Source: Cudoniella acicularis (lineage: Eukaryota > Ascomycota > Leotiomycetes > Helotiales > Helotiaceae). From it: a stretch of DNA of 21,205 nt. Every line of letters begins with the position of its first letter. The first letter of the stretch is position 1. Below are positions 9,240-18,797 of this stretch, one piece after another. Location of the stretch: contig JAAMPI010001010.1 in the NCBI GenBank assembly GCA_013054445.1, positions 1 through 21,205 of the forward strand. Direction: 5' to 3'. The notes under the pieces were generated by a model that was not told where the DNA came from, ran no database searches, and saw nothing but the letters and a program-made list of their open reading frames with translations. The position numbers and the translations under genes are program-made.

Positions 9240-10124
9240 GCCCACCGTGGAAATTCTGCTAGAAATCAAGACTACTTGGGGAGCAGGAACGTATCTCTTG
9301 TAACATTATTTTCACTTCGGAGAAGTGGTGAAATATGTCACCTGTCTTTTCATACATGCGCCGTGGAATGTAGAGAAATATGTAACATTCTGTAATAGGA
9401 TATGAGAATCAATGGGGCCAAGGTTCGTCAGAATACAGGAATGTTACTGTCTCAGCAATAATTTTGAGTGCTTCATCGCACAGGAATGCTTTTGTGAAGA
9501 GTGAAAATAGAAAGAACAGACAGACCCGTATTTTTGCCTGTTACCCCACTATTTAATCATCTTTTTTTTAATTCTAGTACAATGGAATGCGTCTCAATGT
9601 CTTATCCACCTCTCAGTTTCGTTACTAGCTTTTAAGCCTGAGGGACGGGTTTTACAAATTCTACCCAAGCTGTTGTTTAGAGTTCTACTTGGAAGAAAAT
9701 TTTATTTAGTGCGGGGCTCCGACTAGAAAATTAACCCCTTCTTTTTTCATCCTGTATAAATTTTATAAAGCGCCGAGGACCTTTTTTGATGGTTCGCTTC
9801 TTTGCCCCTCCCTTTCATTCCTGGCGTTTTTAGCGAGCTTGCTTATGTCAGCTTAGCAGAGCATCGGGCGCATCAAAGTTGAGAAGCAGATAGAATTCAC
9901 CAGCCAAACCATGATTCCAATTTCCGCCAGACTCATCCCAACACATCAAATCTGCACTCCTTTCAAACTCATCAATTTCCACCCCAAATCACCCTCCCAA
10001 TCCCCTGTTTTCCCCCTCTCAAAAACCAACATCACGTGCCCACCGGCAAAACAACGGTTTCCATCGGCCTCCACCAATTAATGCGTTGATAGGGCAGAAT
10101 AAGGAATTTTGTCGCAAACTCAAT
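9240..10124. other. Intergenic region, no gene recognised
   Basis: The part next to the laccase fragment could be its former promoter. From about 9900 to 10080 the plus strand is rich in C and A and poor in G, with a CACGTG site near 10035. No frame carries recognisable protein motifs, and no RNA fold stands out by eye. Confidence 0.35.
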
Positions 10125-10253
10125 GGTTCATTGGTGTAATGGTCAGCACGGTAAGCTTCCCATTCAAATACACCAATTCAGACGCAAGTACTGATAAAAC
10201 ATTGTAGTCGGATTCTGATTCCGGAGATATTGGTTCGATTCCTATATGAACCT
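10125..10253 (+). tRNA. tRNA-Gln(CTG), interrupted by 57 nt at position 26/27
   Basis: Without 10151-10207 the sequence folds as a 72-nt tRNA. Acceptor GGTTCAT pairs perfectly with ATGAACC (10125-10131 / 10246-10252). The D arm is GTGT...GCAC. The anticodon stem TCGGA/TCCGG has a 7-nt loop TTCTGAT, placing anticodon CTG at 10215-10217. The T arm is ATTGG-TTCGATT-CCTAT with one T-T mismatch, and the discriminator is T. Box A (TGGTGTAATGG) and box B (GGTTCGATTCC) fit the pol III consensus. The loop already has seven bases, so there is no room for an ordinary intron after position 37. No sequence in the insertion could supply an alternative 5' anticodon strand, so the 57 nt truly lie between the D arm and the anticodon arm. 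The tRNA call is strong. Whether the insertion is removed in the cell cannot be told from DNA. Confidence 0.85.
10151..10207 (+). other. 57-nt spliceosomal-intron-like insertion inside the tRNA gene
   Basis: The insertion starts GTAAGC, contains TACTGAT (a fungal CTRAY branch-site match) 16 nt before its end, and ends TTGTAG. Its length is within the range of protein-gene introns in this window. Removing exactly GT...AG restores a perfect-length tRNA. A G on each side makes the boundary ambiguous by one base. Confidence 0.7.
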
Positions 10254-10283
10254 CACATTCGTGAGCGTTCCATGTGCGTTCTC

Positions 10284-10288
10284 TTTTT
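10284..10288 (+). terminator. Pol III T-run terminator for tRNA-Gln
   Basis: TTTTT occurs 31 nt past the tRNA end, with a second T6 run at 10293-10298. A small hairpin (CTCAC-ATTC-GTGAG, 10252-10265) lies right after the acceptor stem in the presumed 3' trailer. Confidence 0.55.
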
Positions 10289-10299
10289 ACTATTTTTTG

Positions 10300-10603
10300 T
10301 CAACTTTTTGAATGTACAGTGGTTTTGTGATGTTGAGTCTGGGGAGGGTGAAATATTTTTTTTGTCGGCGCAAAATCGCTTGTGATTTACCTAGGGCAGG
10401 TCTTTAGCGATAGTGCACATTTTTTTTTATCGATATTACTACCTTCTGATATACAATAATGCGATTACACTAATAAACTCTCGGCTGTGCGCTAAATAGG
10501 TGGCTACCTACTAGTTTATTTGTTTATATATATGCTAGTATTCTTTTTTTTGTTAGTATTAATAAAAATTAGAAATAATATAATAATTACTTCGTTACAT
10601 AGA
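10300..10603. other. AT-rich intergenic
   Basis: T-rich and A-rich runs with no ORF of note. It separates the tRNA from repeat copy B and shows RIP-like composition in 10500-10600. Confidence 0.4.
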
Positions 10604-10735
10604 GAGGTGCACTAACTTCTGGTACGTGAGTGCCCTAAGCTTTAGCGAGTATGCGCTGAATTCTAGGGAGTAAGTGTGCTAAATTTAGGGAGTGCGCTGA
10701 CTTCTAAGGGGTACGCTAAGTTCTACAAAGTAGGG
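10604..10735. repeat. Degenerate ~20-22 bp tandem repeat within repeat copy B
   Basis: Successive units follow the pattern GAGT(AA)GTGCGCTGAATTCTAGG: GAGTATGCGCTGAATTCTAGG, GAGTAAGTGTGCTAAATTTAGG, GAGTGCGCTGACTTCTAAGG, GGTACGCTAAGTTCTACAAA and weaker ones to each side. Two or three decayed units also occur at 2583-2650 in copy A, so the array belongs to the dispersed element. Confidence 0.6.
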
Positions 10736-10935
10736 CATCTGCGCTAATAGTAACCACGTTATATAGCGACGAGTTACCTCCTTAGCCAGGAAGGCGATAT
10801 ACGAGTAGCCTCAAGTGAGTACCTAATTAATCCAAGTAGTGGAGACGACCGCATGCTGGGCGAACCTGTGCGTCACCTATTTCAGGTGCAATTAAAGGGT
10901 TGTGGGCATCATCGTATTGTTAAAGGTAGCAATAT
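10640..10935. repeat. Dispersed repeat, copy B (better preserved)
   Basis: Colinear with 2578-2812 but richer in C and G, so it is closer to the ancestral sequence. Shared anchors are the GCGCTGAATTCTAGG array, GAGTACCTAATTAATCCAAGTAGTGGAGACGACCGCATGCT (cited here as 10816-10856) and GTGCAATTAAAGGGTTGTGGGCATCATCGTATTG (10888-10921). Similarity is lost past about 10935. No protein is encoded; the short frame at 10853 is a by-product. Confidence 0.6.
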
Positions 10936-11121
10936 TGATAAAAAATGGACACTATCGCTAAGGACCCGCCGTATCTACCCCGCTACTGGCCCGCGTCGCA
11001 ATCCCCTTCCCCCCCTCTCCTTTTCCCGATTGACGCCCAGCTTCTATTCCTTGAATTAAAACGATTTGACGAGATTACGCCTAATTCGGCAGAATTCTGA
11101 AACACTTTAATGTAGCACTTA

Positions 11122-13934
11122 TTATGTATTTGAAGAATTGTTTTCCCTGTCTGACTGCGCCTGAGTCTGGTCCTTAGATCTGTCATTGATACTCGACATG
11201 CCTTGCACTACTCGTGTAAGGCAGTTATTTATCTGAGCCTCTGAAATGGAAATAGCCCCCTCAAGCTCCTCAAAAATAGTTGAAAGTCCCATCAAAAGTA
11301 AATCAAAACTCTGCACAAACTCCTCCCGACTCCTCGAATCAAACGTTTCCGCTAACTGATTCTCCAACGCCCTCTCCGCCGCCGAATTCTCATCACCTTT
11401 CAGCTTCGCCGCAATCTCTCTTAAATCCAGTGTTCTATTTGAGCTTTGTTCTTGTTCGAGGAGTATTTTGATGAGGTTGATGCAGCGGAAAGAGATTGTG
11501 CTAGACTTTTGTGACGAGGTAAGGATTGCGAGGCACTTCAACAAATTAGCACTGCGTTCTGTTTGGCATAGAGTGGGCTGAAAGAAGATGAGGGGGTGGC
11601 ACTTCCTCCGGACCACCGAGAATATAGAAAGACTCGGGGAACAGATGAGGAAATGGGCTGGTTACGTTGGTGACGAGTTGCCGGTTAATGCTTGCTTCAC
11701 GGGGTGAGTCTTCTGAGGGGAGTATGGAGAGGAGGAGTATTATCTGCAATGAGTGGAAATTGTGAGTGAGGAAGAAAGGTTGGAAGGAGGAGTATAGAGG
11801 TTCTTACGGAAGCGCTGACGACGTGTGCAGCGACGGTCCAAAGGTCGCTAGGCATATTGTTTTTTGATAAAGTGTAGTATTCTGCCAGGATTTTGCGAGC
11901 GGACTCTACACACGTTATCTTGAATTTATTCAGAGCTGGTATTTACTTGAAAGGCACTGAAATCTCCACTTACTCGAGTATAAGTGTACCACTTGTCTGT
12001 CAGACTCTTGAGAAAAAAACTTTGGTGGATCATAATTGTCTGGAATGTCAGCAGTTTCAAAGGTATGGAAGATCATTCTTCAAACCTTATGAGTAATTGA
12101 TATACCCAACGAGCGGCGCTGCCACACTATTTGTAAAGGGAGACTAAGGCTGTTAGTTCCTTCCCTCTGAAGATACGGCGGAGTTGTCTTGATGACAACC
12201 TTCAGTTTTCCATCTGTGGTGAGAACTAGGTCGTAGAGCTCTCTTAGAGAGGTTTGGCCCTCAGCCGCGGTGGAAATATTACATGACGATTCAAAAAATG
12301 AGTGATAAACATCAGCAACTGCAGCCATGTTAGATCTGAACGCAAGATACATCTAGGTCACAAAATTTACCTTTATACATGATCGAATTATAGCTCATGT
12401 GTACGGGAAATTCATCGGCAAGGACTGGAGTTCATCGCCACGACCTGAGCCGCCCGCAATACCACCACAGTTGGCAGGAAGACTCGTAGTACAGTGTGTG
12501 GGGTAAATTGAAAATGCGTTTCCAAATGGTATCATGAACCAATCTTGAACGGTAAGGAATAACCAAATGCTCTTTTGGACTTCCCGATTTAGTCTTTGTA
12601 TCACGTGAATCCGGGTAACTCAGGTCCAATTCAGTGCATGTTTAAAGCTTGTGCAATTCGGATGGCGCAAGAAAAGAGAACTGTAAGCAGGTTCGATCTA
12701 CTGAGAAGCATCAGTTAAAATATATATGAATTGGATATTGGAATCTCGAACTCAAAATTATGGGCGCAAAGGGATATAATGCATATCGCTTGAACCCATC
12801 GTATTAAATCTATCAGTCTTCGAAAAGCCTGAAAAGGGCATGAGATTCTTTGACACCTATTAGAATGAGCGGACATAAAATCAGCGTCGTGTAGCGCAGC
12901 AATCACTCGATAATAAAGTCTCCGAGTGAGGTCGTCCCCTGTAGAAGAATTGAATAACAGCATTACCGAGCTCGGGATTTGTCAATTTATGCCTGAGTCG
13001 ATACCAATAGACCGCTGTTGACCGGAAGACATGTGGTTGAGCCCGACCTGTAATTCACAATTAATAGAAATAAATCAGAAGTCGGGTTAAGCTCACACAA
13101 CAAAGCATAATGTACAGCAAGCCAAGCCTTCTCTTCCACAAGTCCATCTCTCCAAAAGTTTCTGCGCTCATTCTGAAAAGTAGGCCAAGGAATTGTATTG
13201 TGCATCCACACCAGTCATTCCTGATGAAAGTCAAGGACCAATTTCGCTTGCTGTCGAGACAGGATATCAAAGTCAGAACTCGAGCCTGGAGAAATCGTCG
13301 TCGATGATGGGGAGACACCAATGTCACGCTGACGTCCCCCAGCCAGAAACTCGAGTGTTGTTGCAACATTTTCAGCTAATATATCTTCATCGTAGATGAC
13401 TGCGACGAAAGCAGGCGTTGTTTCAAGTTTTTCGGTGAAGTTTACTCTCGATGAGCTTGATTGGGCTGGAGAAGTTGTATGAATTCTTGAGGCGATACTG
13501 ATCACCTGATCCAGTTGCATGCCTCGAGACGTCGAGAGTTTCGGGGATGGGATTGAAGGAAAGGCTGATTGGTTATGAACTGCCGATCGTGGTCCTCTTG
13601 GGTTCAGATCAATTCGAAAACCATCTTCCGCGGTATTTCTCCTGTCCTGATGACTCTCATAATTACCTCCAATCTCAGCGTAATCATCGTGCTGTTGCAG
13701 TCTTTCTCGTCGAGATCTCGATTTCGAATGCGAAATACTTTTGCTGACCGCATGATGCGATTTCTGCCGGACTTCTTTGGAAATGATGGCGGGCTCTCTA
13801 TGGCACTGACCACTGAGACCGAGTCTCTCACAAGAAGAACATGGCATTGTTTTCGAGCATCGTATTTTCTTTGCCGAGCATCTCTGGCATGCTTGCGGTG
13901 CCCGCTGGCTCACTCTGGCTTCACTAGACGACAT
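11122..13934 (-). pseudogene. Zn2Cys6 transcription factor, disrupted
   Basis: Fungal binuclear-cluster regulators bind CGG-type sites and control nearby metabolic genes. Exon 1 starts MSSSEARVSQRAPQ, followed by the zinc cluster CQRC-x6-C-x5-C-SSC-x8-C at residues ~16-44 and a Ser-rich linker. The regulatory domain follows: WMHNTIPWPTF..ERRNFW, intron 13096-13048 (49 nt), VYWYRLRHKLTNPEL, RLYYRVIAALHDADFM, IISLCAHNF, AIRIAQALNMH, REVQKSIWLFLTVQDWF.IPF, VYHSFF, LRELYDLVLTTD and WQRRSLGISITHK. The C-terminal part includes LWTVAAHVVSAS (intron to IILLLSI) and EQEQSSNRTLDLREIAAKLK, ending at 11122. Lesions: in-frame TGA 13217-13215 and TGA 12633-12631, frame changes near 12600, 12415 and 11640, and a 28-nt intron remnant. 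Start 13934 directly precedes the cluster. The target pathway is unknown. Confidence 0.87.
12939..12966 (-). other. 28-nt intron remnant in the Zn2Cys6 gene
   Basis: On the minus strand, GTAATG...TTCTACAG, phase 1, joins NPEL-G to DDLTRRLYYR in the expected frame. At 28 nt, and with no CTRAY branch site, it is shorter than fungal introns can normally be, so it probably lost its middle by deletion. Confidence 0.4.
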
Positions 13935-14124
13935 ACTTCAGGAGAAATAGCGAAAAACACGTCCGAGAATTTGGGAACAACTTGATAACAAACTCACCCT
14001 GATGAAGCTGTGAAATTCCCATCCTCTTCTGATTGCTACGAAAGTGGAGGCAAGGAGATAAGGAGCCACACTTGAGGCAGGGCCATAGACATACCCGCGG
14101 ATGCGGTAATGAGCCATGAACCAA

Positions 14125-14479
14125 TAATTATATTTTTATTGAAGAGCGCCTCACTAATGCTTAGAGGTTGTAGGGTTGTCGTCTTCCAGACTTTCTTATC
14201 TTAAGAGTGGAGGTTGAGAAGCTTTCACCGCCTTGAATTCACACTGAGACGAACCGGGTCTTCTAAAGGTGGCGGAATCATGAATAATAACTCGGCCGAG
14301 ATTCTTATAAAATCCTTAACTGTTTTTAGTCTAAAGAAAACTAGAAATTTATTTTATTATAATAAGTAATAATTAGCTTATTATTAATACTTGTAAATAA
14401 GATCGTGGAATTCTTTTAACACTAAAGGGATTTTATAAAACAAAATAAAAGTGTCTCCTGATATTTCTGTCTCCAAATC
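14125..14479. other. Intergenic, AT-rich in 14290-14450
   Basis: Lies between the 5' end of the regulator gene and the 3' end of the membrane-protein gene; no gene seen. The first half should hold the regulator's promoter. The A/T-rich second half is RIP-like. Confidence 0.4.
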
Positions 14480-16203
14480 TTACATATCATCCAATATCAT
14501 ATACAAATTTGGATGCTTAATCGCTTTCTTCCGAATATATTCATTCCCCTTATAAACCAACGGCGGCCCCCTCTCATTCAAAATATGCTCCCCCCATCTC
14601 TGAACAACCACCTCCGCCTCACTCAACTCATACCCATGCTCCCCTATCCAAAGCACTCTTCATCTTCTCCAAACTTTCCGGCATATCAACAACCCACATC
14701 GGACGACTAAACACCGATTGCTCCAGCGGGACCTTAAGACACATACTCGCAAGAGCCACTTCAACCAGTGTCCTCAACATACTGATAAACTCCAGCATAT
14801 CAGCCCGATTGTAAGCCTCACTACCGAAATCGATCGTCCCAGGCGGTGGTTTCCACAATTTGTTCATGCTTGTCATGGCGATACTTGACGGGTTTGTTGC
14901 AAGTTCGGAATATTCGCCTTCGCGGGGCCAAACTTCTTGCTGGAAGAATCCCACGCGTCCCTCTGATGCTGAGTCGAAATCTCCGATTTTTTGTTTAATA
15001 CCACCCGTAAATGGTCTGGGCGTGCTTTTTGCAGCGAGTGGATACGGCACCGATAAAGCAGGCATGAGTTTCTCAGCCACAGCCAAAACATCCGGCCTCA
15101 GCATCATATTTTCTCGTCGAAAAGCGATATCACTTGATGTGAAGTAATCGATGTAATTGAACAACCCTGGGACTTCCACCGAATCCTCAGTCGAGACAAC
15201 CTCCTCGGGGAGGAAAGCCCCAAAATTAGCTGTGGTAATGATCCTGTGCTGTCGTATCAGGTATCGGTATTCGCCACCAGGAACTTTCCATCCGAACCAG
15301 AGGCCGAGGAATATCCCGGCAGCTTTAGGTGTTAGTCTTTTAACACGACTCCCCCACGGAATTATGACTTGGGCGAGGTAGAGCCAGAGCGTGACAATGA
15401 GTAGCTCGGGGATTACGCCTGTGACGACGTTTTCGATGGCGGTTGGTTCGTGGTAGGCCCATACTCGTAGAAGATCGAAGATGATGCGGATGCCCAAGGG
15501 GATTAAGGTGATGTAGAAAGCGAGTGATTGGATCCAGTTGGAATAGACGAATCCCTTTTTTGTCCATCTTGATAGCAAAGATTTGGCAGGAAAGACCGAA
15601 GCAATTCCCATCGTAGCAACTAACAGAGTTATTGCCATTCCGTGGAGGATGTGACCGATCTTTTCGAGGGATGGGTTTGAAGATTGAGGGTGCGGATCAT
15701 TTGTTGAAGGTTCTGTTTGTATTTCAAAAGTAATTTCCATTAACCACCCCGCACCCAAGATAATCAATATCAGTACCCCCCATATCCCCCGTATAATTTT
15801 TATTAATCGATTGCCTTTGTATTCGCTGATGATTAACGCTGTCTGGAGTAAAGACATGACGATGAAATATGCGCCAAAGTCGTAAAGGGCAGTTATAAGC
15901 CAAAGAAGCGCGGTATCGAGTGCTTGTAGCCCTGTCGCTTTCAGCACACCAAATGCTATGGCAGCTGCAAGGATTCTCACTAGATGTATAAATTAGATTT
16001 GGTTCGGAAGTCAATTGATACCTAGCAGAAGTGGAAATTTTACCAAGTATCAAGCATAACCACCAACATAGCGAGAAGTTTTCCGATCCAAGCGTATGTA
16101 CTCGGACTAATAGCAAGAGAGCAGCAAGAAGATAGAATCCGAGGATAGTTGCACTGAGTGCAAGGCTTATGGGAACGGTGACTGGGATGATGTCCGACGC
16201 CAT
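14480..16203 (-). pseudogene. Multi-pass membrane protein with long C-terminal domain, C-terminal frameshift
   Basis: Exon 1 (16203-16044) starts MASDIIPVTVPISLALSATI. Intron 16043-15980 (64 nt, GTAAAA...TCTAG, phase 1) joins CLIL to VRILAAAIAFGVLKATG. The first ~270 residues carry about seven hydrophobic segments (e.g. LILIILGAGWLMEITF, GMAITLLVATMGIASVF, LLIVTLWLYLAQVII), typical of fungal 7-TM proteins of unknown role. About 230 soluble residues follow (FLGLWFGWKVPGGEYRY, PPPGTIDFGSEAYNRADM, MWVVDMPESLEKM). The frame ends at TGA 14630-14628 after ALDRGAWV. A shift near 14645 instead reads GEHGYELSEAEVVVQRWGEH...HPNLYMILDDM to TAA 14482-14480, with gene-like composition, so one frameshift has probably cut 55 residues. 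I do not recognise the family. It is the best preserved long frame in the window and could still be functional if the shift is an assembly error. Confidence 0.7.
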
Positions 16204-16209
16204 TTATAG

Positions 16210-16866
16210 TTTCTCTGGTCTGGTTGATCCAATGAAGGAGTAGAGACTTAGTAAATTATTTGAATCGATTGTATTCGTGCTGTTGGCCCTCTCAAGGCTG
16301 AAAGAAGGGGTAATCCAGAATGTTAGAGAACTTGGCTGCGCAGAAACAGTTGAAAGAAAAGAAGGTTTGAACAATCGAACAGGGATGAAAGAATTTCAGG
16401 AGCAATTTGACGTGGGTAAAGGAAATTTCAAGCTGACAGTTCCCCTGCACAGCTGGATCAGTGCAGACGCCCTTATGTACTCCCCTTGCTCTGAAATTGT
16501 AAGCCCAAGAGGAAAAGCAAAGTTGTGGAGATATCCATCCCGCCGCCTACTTGGAAATGAAACGTGAGCTGTCGGAGCGGCAAACGCCGCAGCGCAACCT
16601 ACTTCTAAATTAATGGGCATGTTCTGTAGATAGATACGCCTCAGTTTGCCGTCGCGACTGATTAGAGTCACCACCTTAGACATGGCGTTGTGGCTTTGCC
16701 GCTTTGACTCTTGGCATGATGCATCCATCACTTGACTCCACGTGCACATCGCGCAGTATATCGACCCCCTTTTCATCTGTATATCGATCCCCACTCCTTG
16801 TTTAGCGCCGAGTTGCATTAAGAAGAGGGGGGTTTCGATATACTATTTATCTGGCTCTACTACATT
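16210..16866. other. Promoter region and unassigned DNA
   Basis: The stretch next to 16203 should be the membrane-protein promoter. A 140-codon minus frame (16818-16396) is open but shows no domain, signal peptide or family motif I recognise. An overlapping plus frame of 96 codons (16277-16567) is equally featureless. I leave both unannotated as genes. Confidence 0.3.
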
Positions 16867-17137
16867 TTCTTAGGCGTGAGTAAAGGGGCATAGAGTCACT
16901 TTAGGTCCTTTTTAGAATATACTTGAAATGCTAAATTCAAATTATAGATTTAGAGGTGTAAAAGACATGAATTCTCAACACTTTCAGAGAGACCTTTATT
17001 TAAAATCAGTTTAACGAACTCTATTTAAATTTCAATACACACTCCCTGATAATACTAAATTAGAGCTAGAACTAGTAGTAACTTTCCTAGTCGAAATAGA
17101 GAAAGTAGTCATCACCAGACCACGGCTTGTCAGAGCC
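16867..17137 (-). repeat. RIP-like partial copy of the secreted-protein gene 3' end
   Basis: Colinear with 18520-18797, covering the 3' flank and roughly the last 35-40 codons of the secreted-protein gene. In the ungapped 120-column stretch 17001-17120 versus 18661-18780 I count 26 differences. Of 17 transitions, 15 run C>T or G>A toward this copy; nine are transversions. Its reading frame is destroyed. This is a segmental duplication followed by RIP-like mutation, and the rest of the gene is missing from this copy. Confidence 0.8.
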
Positions 17138-17910
17138 ACAGACGATATTATATTTTTAAGGCAATAGCGCATACACTTGTTCATATTAGCTAAGGCTGCT
17201 ATATGGCTTATGTAGCTATTTAAACTTCTGCCTTCTATTTATCGCACTCCACACACAATTCGCGTATTGCGCCGTCTCGTGCAATAAAAAACCCTTAAGA
17301 GATAGTTGAGACTGTAGAGGGATGGGGAAGTATTCGAGAGCAGGGTAGAATTAGGTAGAGAATACTTATACAGTTAATCTAGGGGAAAATAGCGAGTGGC
17401 TTATTTCATTTTGAAAATGGCTTGTTTGTATGATATTATTGGTCTGAAGAAATGCTGCCCTAAAATACAATTCATACCCAACGCCTAGACCCAGAAGGTT
17501 AATGTCTCAGATAATTGGACAACAAACTGGCATGCTGATTTTCGTCCTCGAAGATGATATTTGTGACTTGTGGGGACATGATACATCTTCCAAGCCTAGG
17601 GCGGTAAAGAGCAAGTCTTGTGTTGAAGTGGTAATTTCATCTCTGCCGTATCCTTCCGGAGATGCAAGACAATGAGAGGGCAATGAACGATAAATATCTT
17701 ATGCTTTGGAGTCGAAGGATTGTGCTAAAATAGGTGGGAAGGAGGTTCAGATGGGTGAGGTTTCAGATCACTGCAACACTGCTGCATATCTGATGCTTGT
17801 AATTTTAAGAGGTTCTGGAATTCAATAGTTATTCCAGGCGCTCTATGCTATCGGATGTGAATGTACTCACTGAGGATTGTTAAGAAGCGACAAATGATAG
17901 ACACACCAGC
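17138..17910. other. Intergenic, no gene recognised
   Basis: Contains a weak resemblance at about 17190-17250 to 2835-2900 (TTAGC.AAGGCTGC...TAGC.TATTTAA), perhaps a third decayed copy of part of the dispersed element. The rest (17300-17880) holds only short frames with frequent stops. Confidence 0.3.
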
Positions 17911-18408
17911 TTAAGAACTTGTCAACGGCATGCTTGTCCAACTCTCAATACCAGAGATAACCCGAGGAACGAGTTCCTGGTCAGGGTTTTCCAACGCATT
18001 CGCCATCAAGCCGATAGAGCCAAGTTCGAAGACAAGCTGAGCAGCGGCAGCGTCGAATATCTTTGCGTTTTAGTCGTGCTTGGTGGAGAAAATGGCGGCG
18101 GATTGGGCGCTTGTTAGGCGGAATTTGCTGTTGGTACCTGATTTGAATTCAACAGTCCGAAGTGGCGATTGGGGGTCATCTGGGTGATCATGGGTCGAGC
18201 CTGGGCATATCGGATACACATAGATATAGTACTTTTTAGAACCAAAGCGCCCGAGAGTGAATACGCTCTCATTTTTGCAAGTAGAGAAGAGGGTCTTCAG
18301 CTTTGCGATATCTGTAACAGGATTTCATTAGTTGCAAGTCCTGAAAAGCCATACCAAGTGGGGAGATAATGACAGGGACCACAGAGACTTACATCCAGTC
18401 TTCGCCAT
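17911..18408 (-). pseudogene. Small two-exon gene of unknown family with one nonsense codon
   Basis: Exon 1 (18408-18393) encodes MAKTG. Intron 18392-18312 (81 nt) has a strong donor GTAAGT, branch CTAAT and acceptor TTACAG. Exon 2 (18311-17911) continues IAKLKTLFSTCKNESVFTLG, GRFGSKKYYIYVYP, PLRTVEFKSGTNSKFRLTSA, NAKIFDAAAAQLVFELGSIG, LMANALENPDQELVPRVISG and ends WTSMPLTSS. The spliced length is 417 nt, or 138 sense-length codons plus stop. TAA at 18072-18070 (codon 86; from TAC, CAA or similar) interrupts an otherwise continuous frame. There is no signal peptide or membrane segment, so a small soluble cytosolic protein is likely. The family is not recognised. The gene sits between the secreted-protein gene and its partial duplicate, on the same strand. 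Confidence 0.6.
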
Positions 18409-18519
18409 GTTGTCAGTTGACTAAACCTGTCTGTACAGTTCGTTATGCCAGCGGTGTTGTTGTGCCCCCTTCTTTACAGACACTTATGTCCTTTCCCTAC
18501 ACAGTTAGTTCAAAAGTTA

Positions 18520-18797
18520 ATTTTTAGGGTGTAAGTAAAGGTGCATGGAGTCATTCAAATGTTCTTTTCAGATAGCACTTGAAGCACTAAATTCAACTTG
18601 CAGCTTTAAAAGGGTAGAAGACACGGATTTTTAACTAACGCTGCGAGGGAGACTTTTGATTCAACTCAGCGCAACGAACCCTATTCAAATTTCAATGCAC
18701 ACTCCCTGAAGACACTGAAGAAGAGCTTGAGCTAGCAGTTGCCTTTCCAGTCGATGTAGAGAAAGTAGTCATCACTGGACCACGACTCGTGGTCGGA
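18520..18797 (-). repeat. Source copy of the duplicated 3' segment
   Basis: Partner of 16867-17137 in direct orientation, about 1.66 kb apart. This copy keeps the open frame of the secreted-protein C-terminus, so it is taken as the less mutated member. Confidence 0.75.

Noticed and set aside
10125..10253. Ordinary tRNA intron at position 37/38
   Set aside because: The anticodon loop is already seven bases with an uninterrupted 3' stem, and no alternative 5' anticodon strand pairing with TCCGG exists in the insertion.
13100..13985. Plus-strand ORFs opposite the Zn2Cys6 exon
   Set aside because: They are shadows of the minus-strand zinc-cluster exon, with no motifs of their own.
16396..16818. 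140-codon minus-strand ORF
   Set aside because: Open but without signal peptide, domain or family resemblance. Overlapping plus frames of similar quality exist, so it is not supported as a gene.
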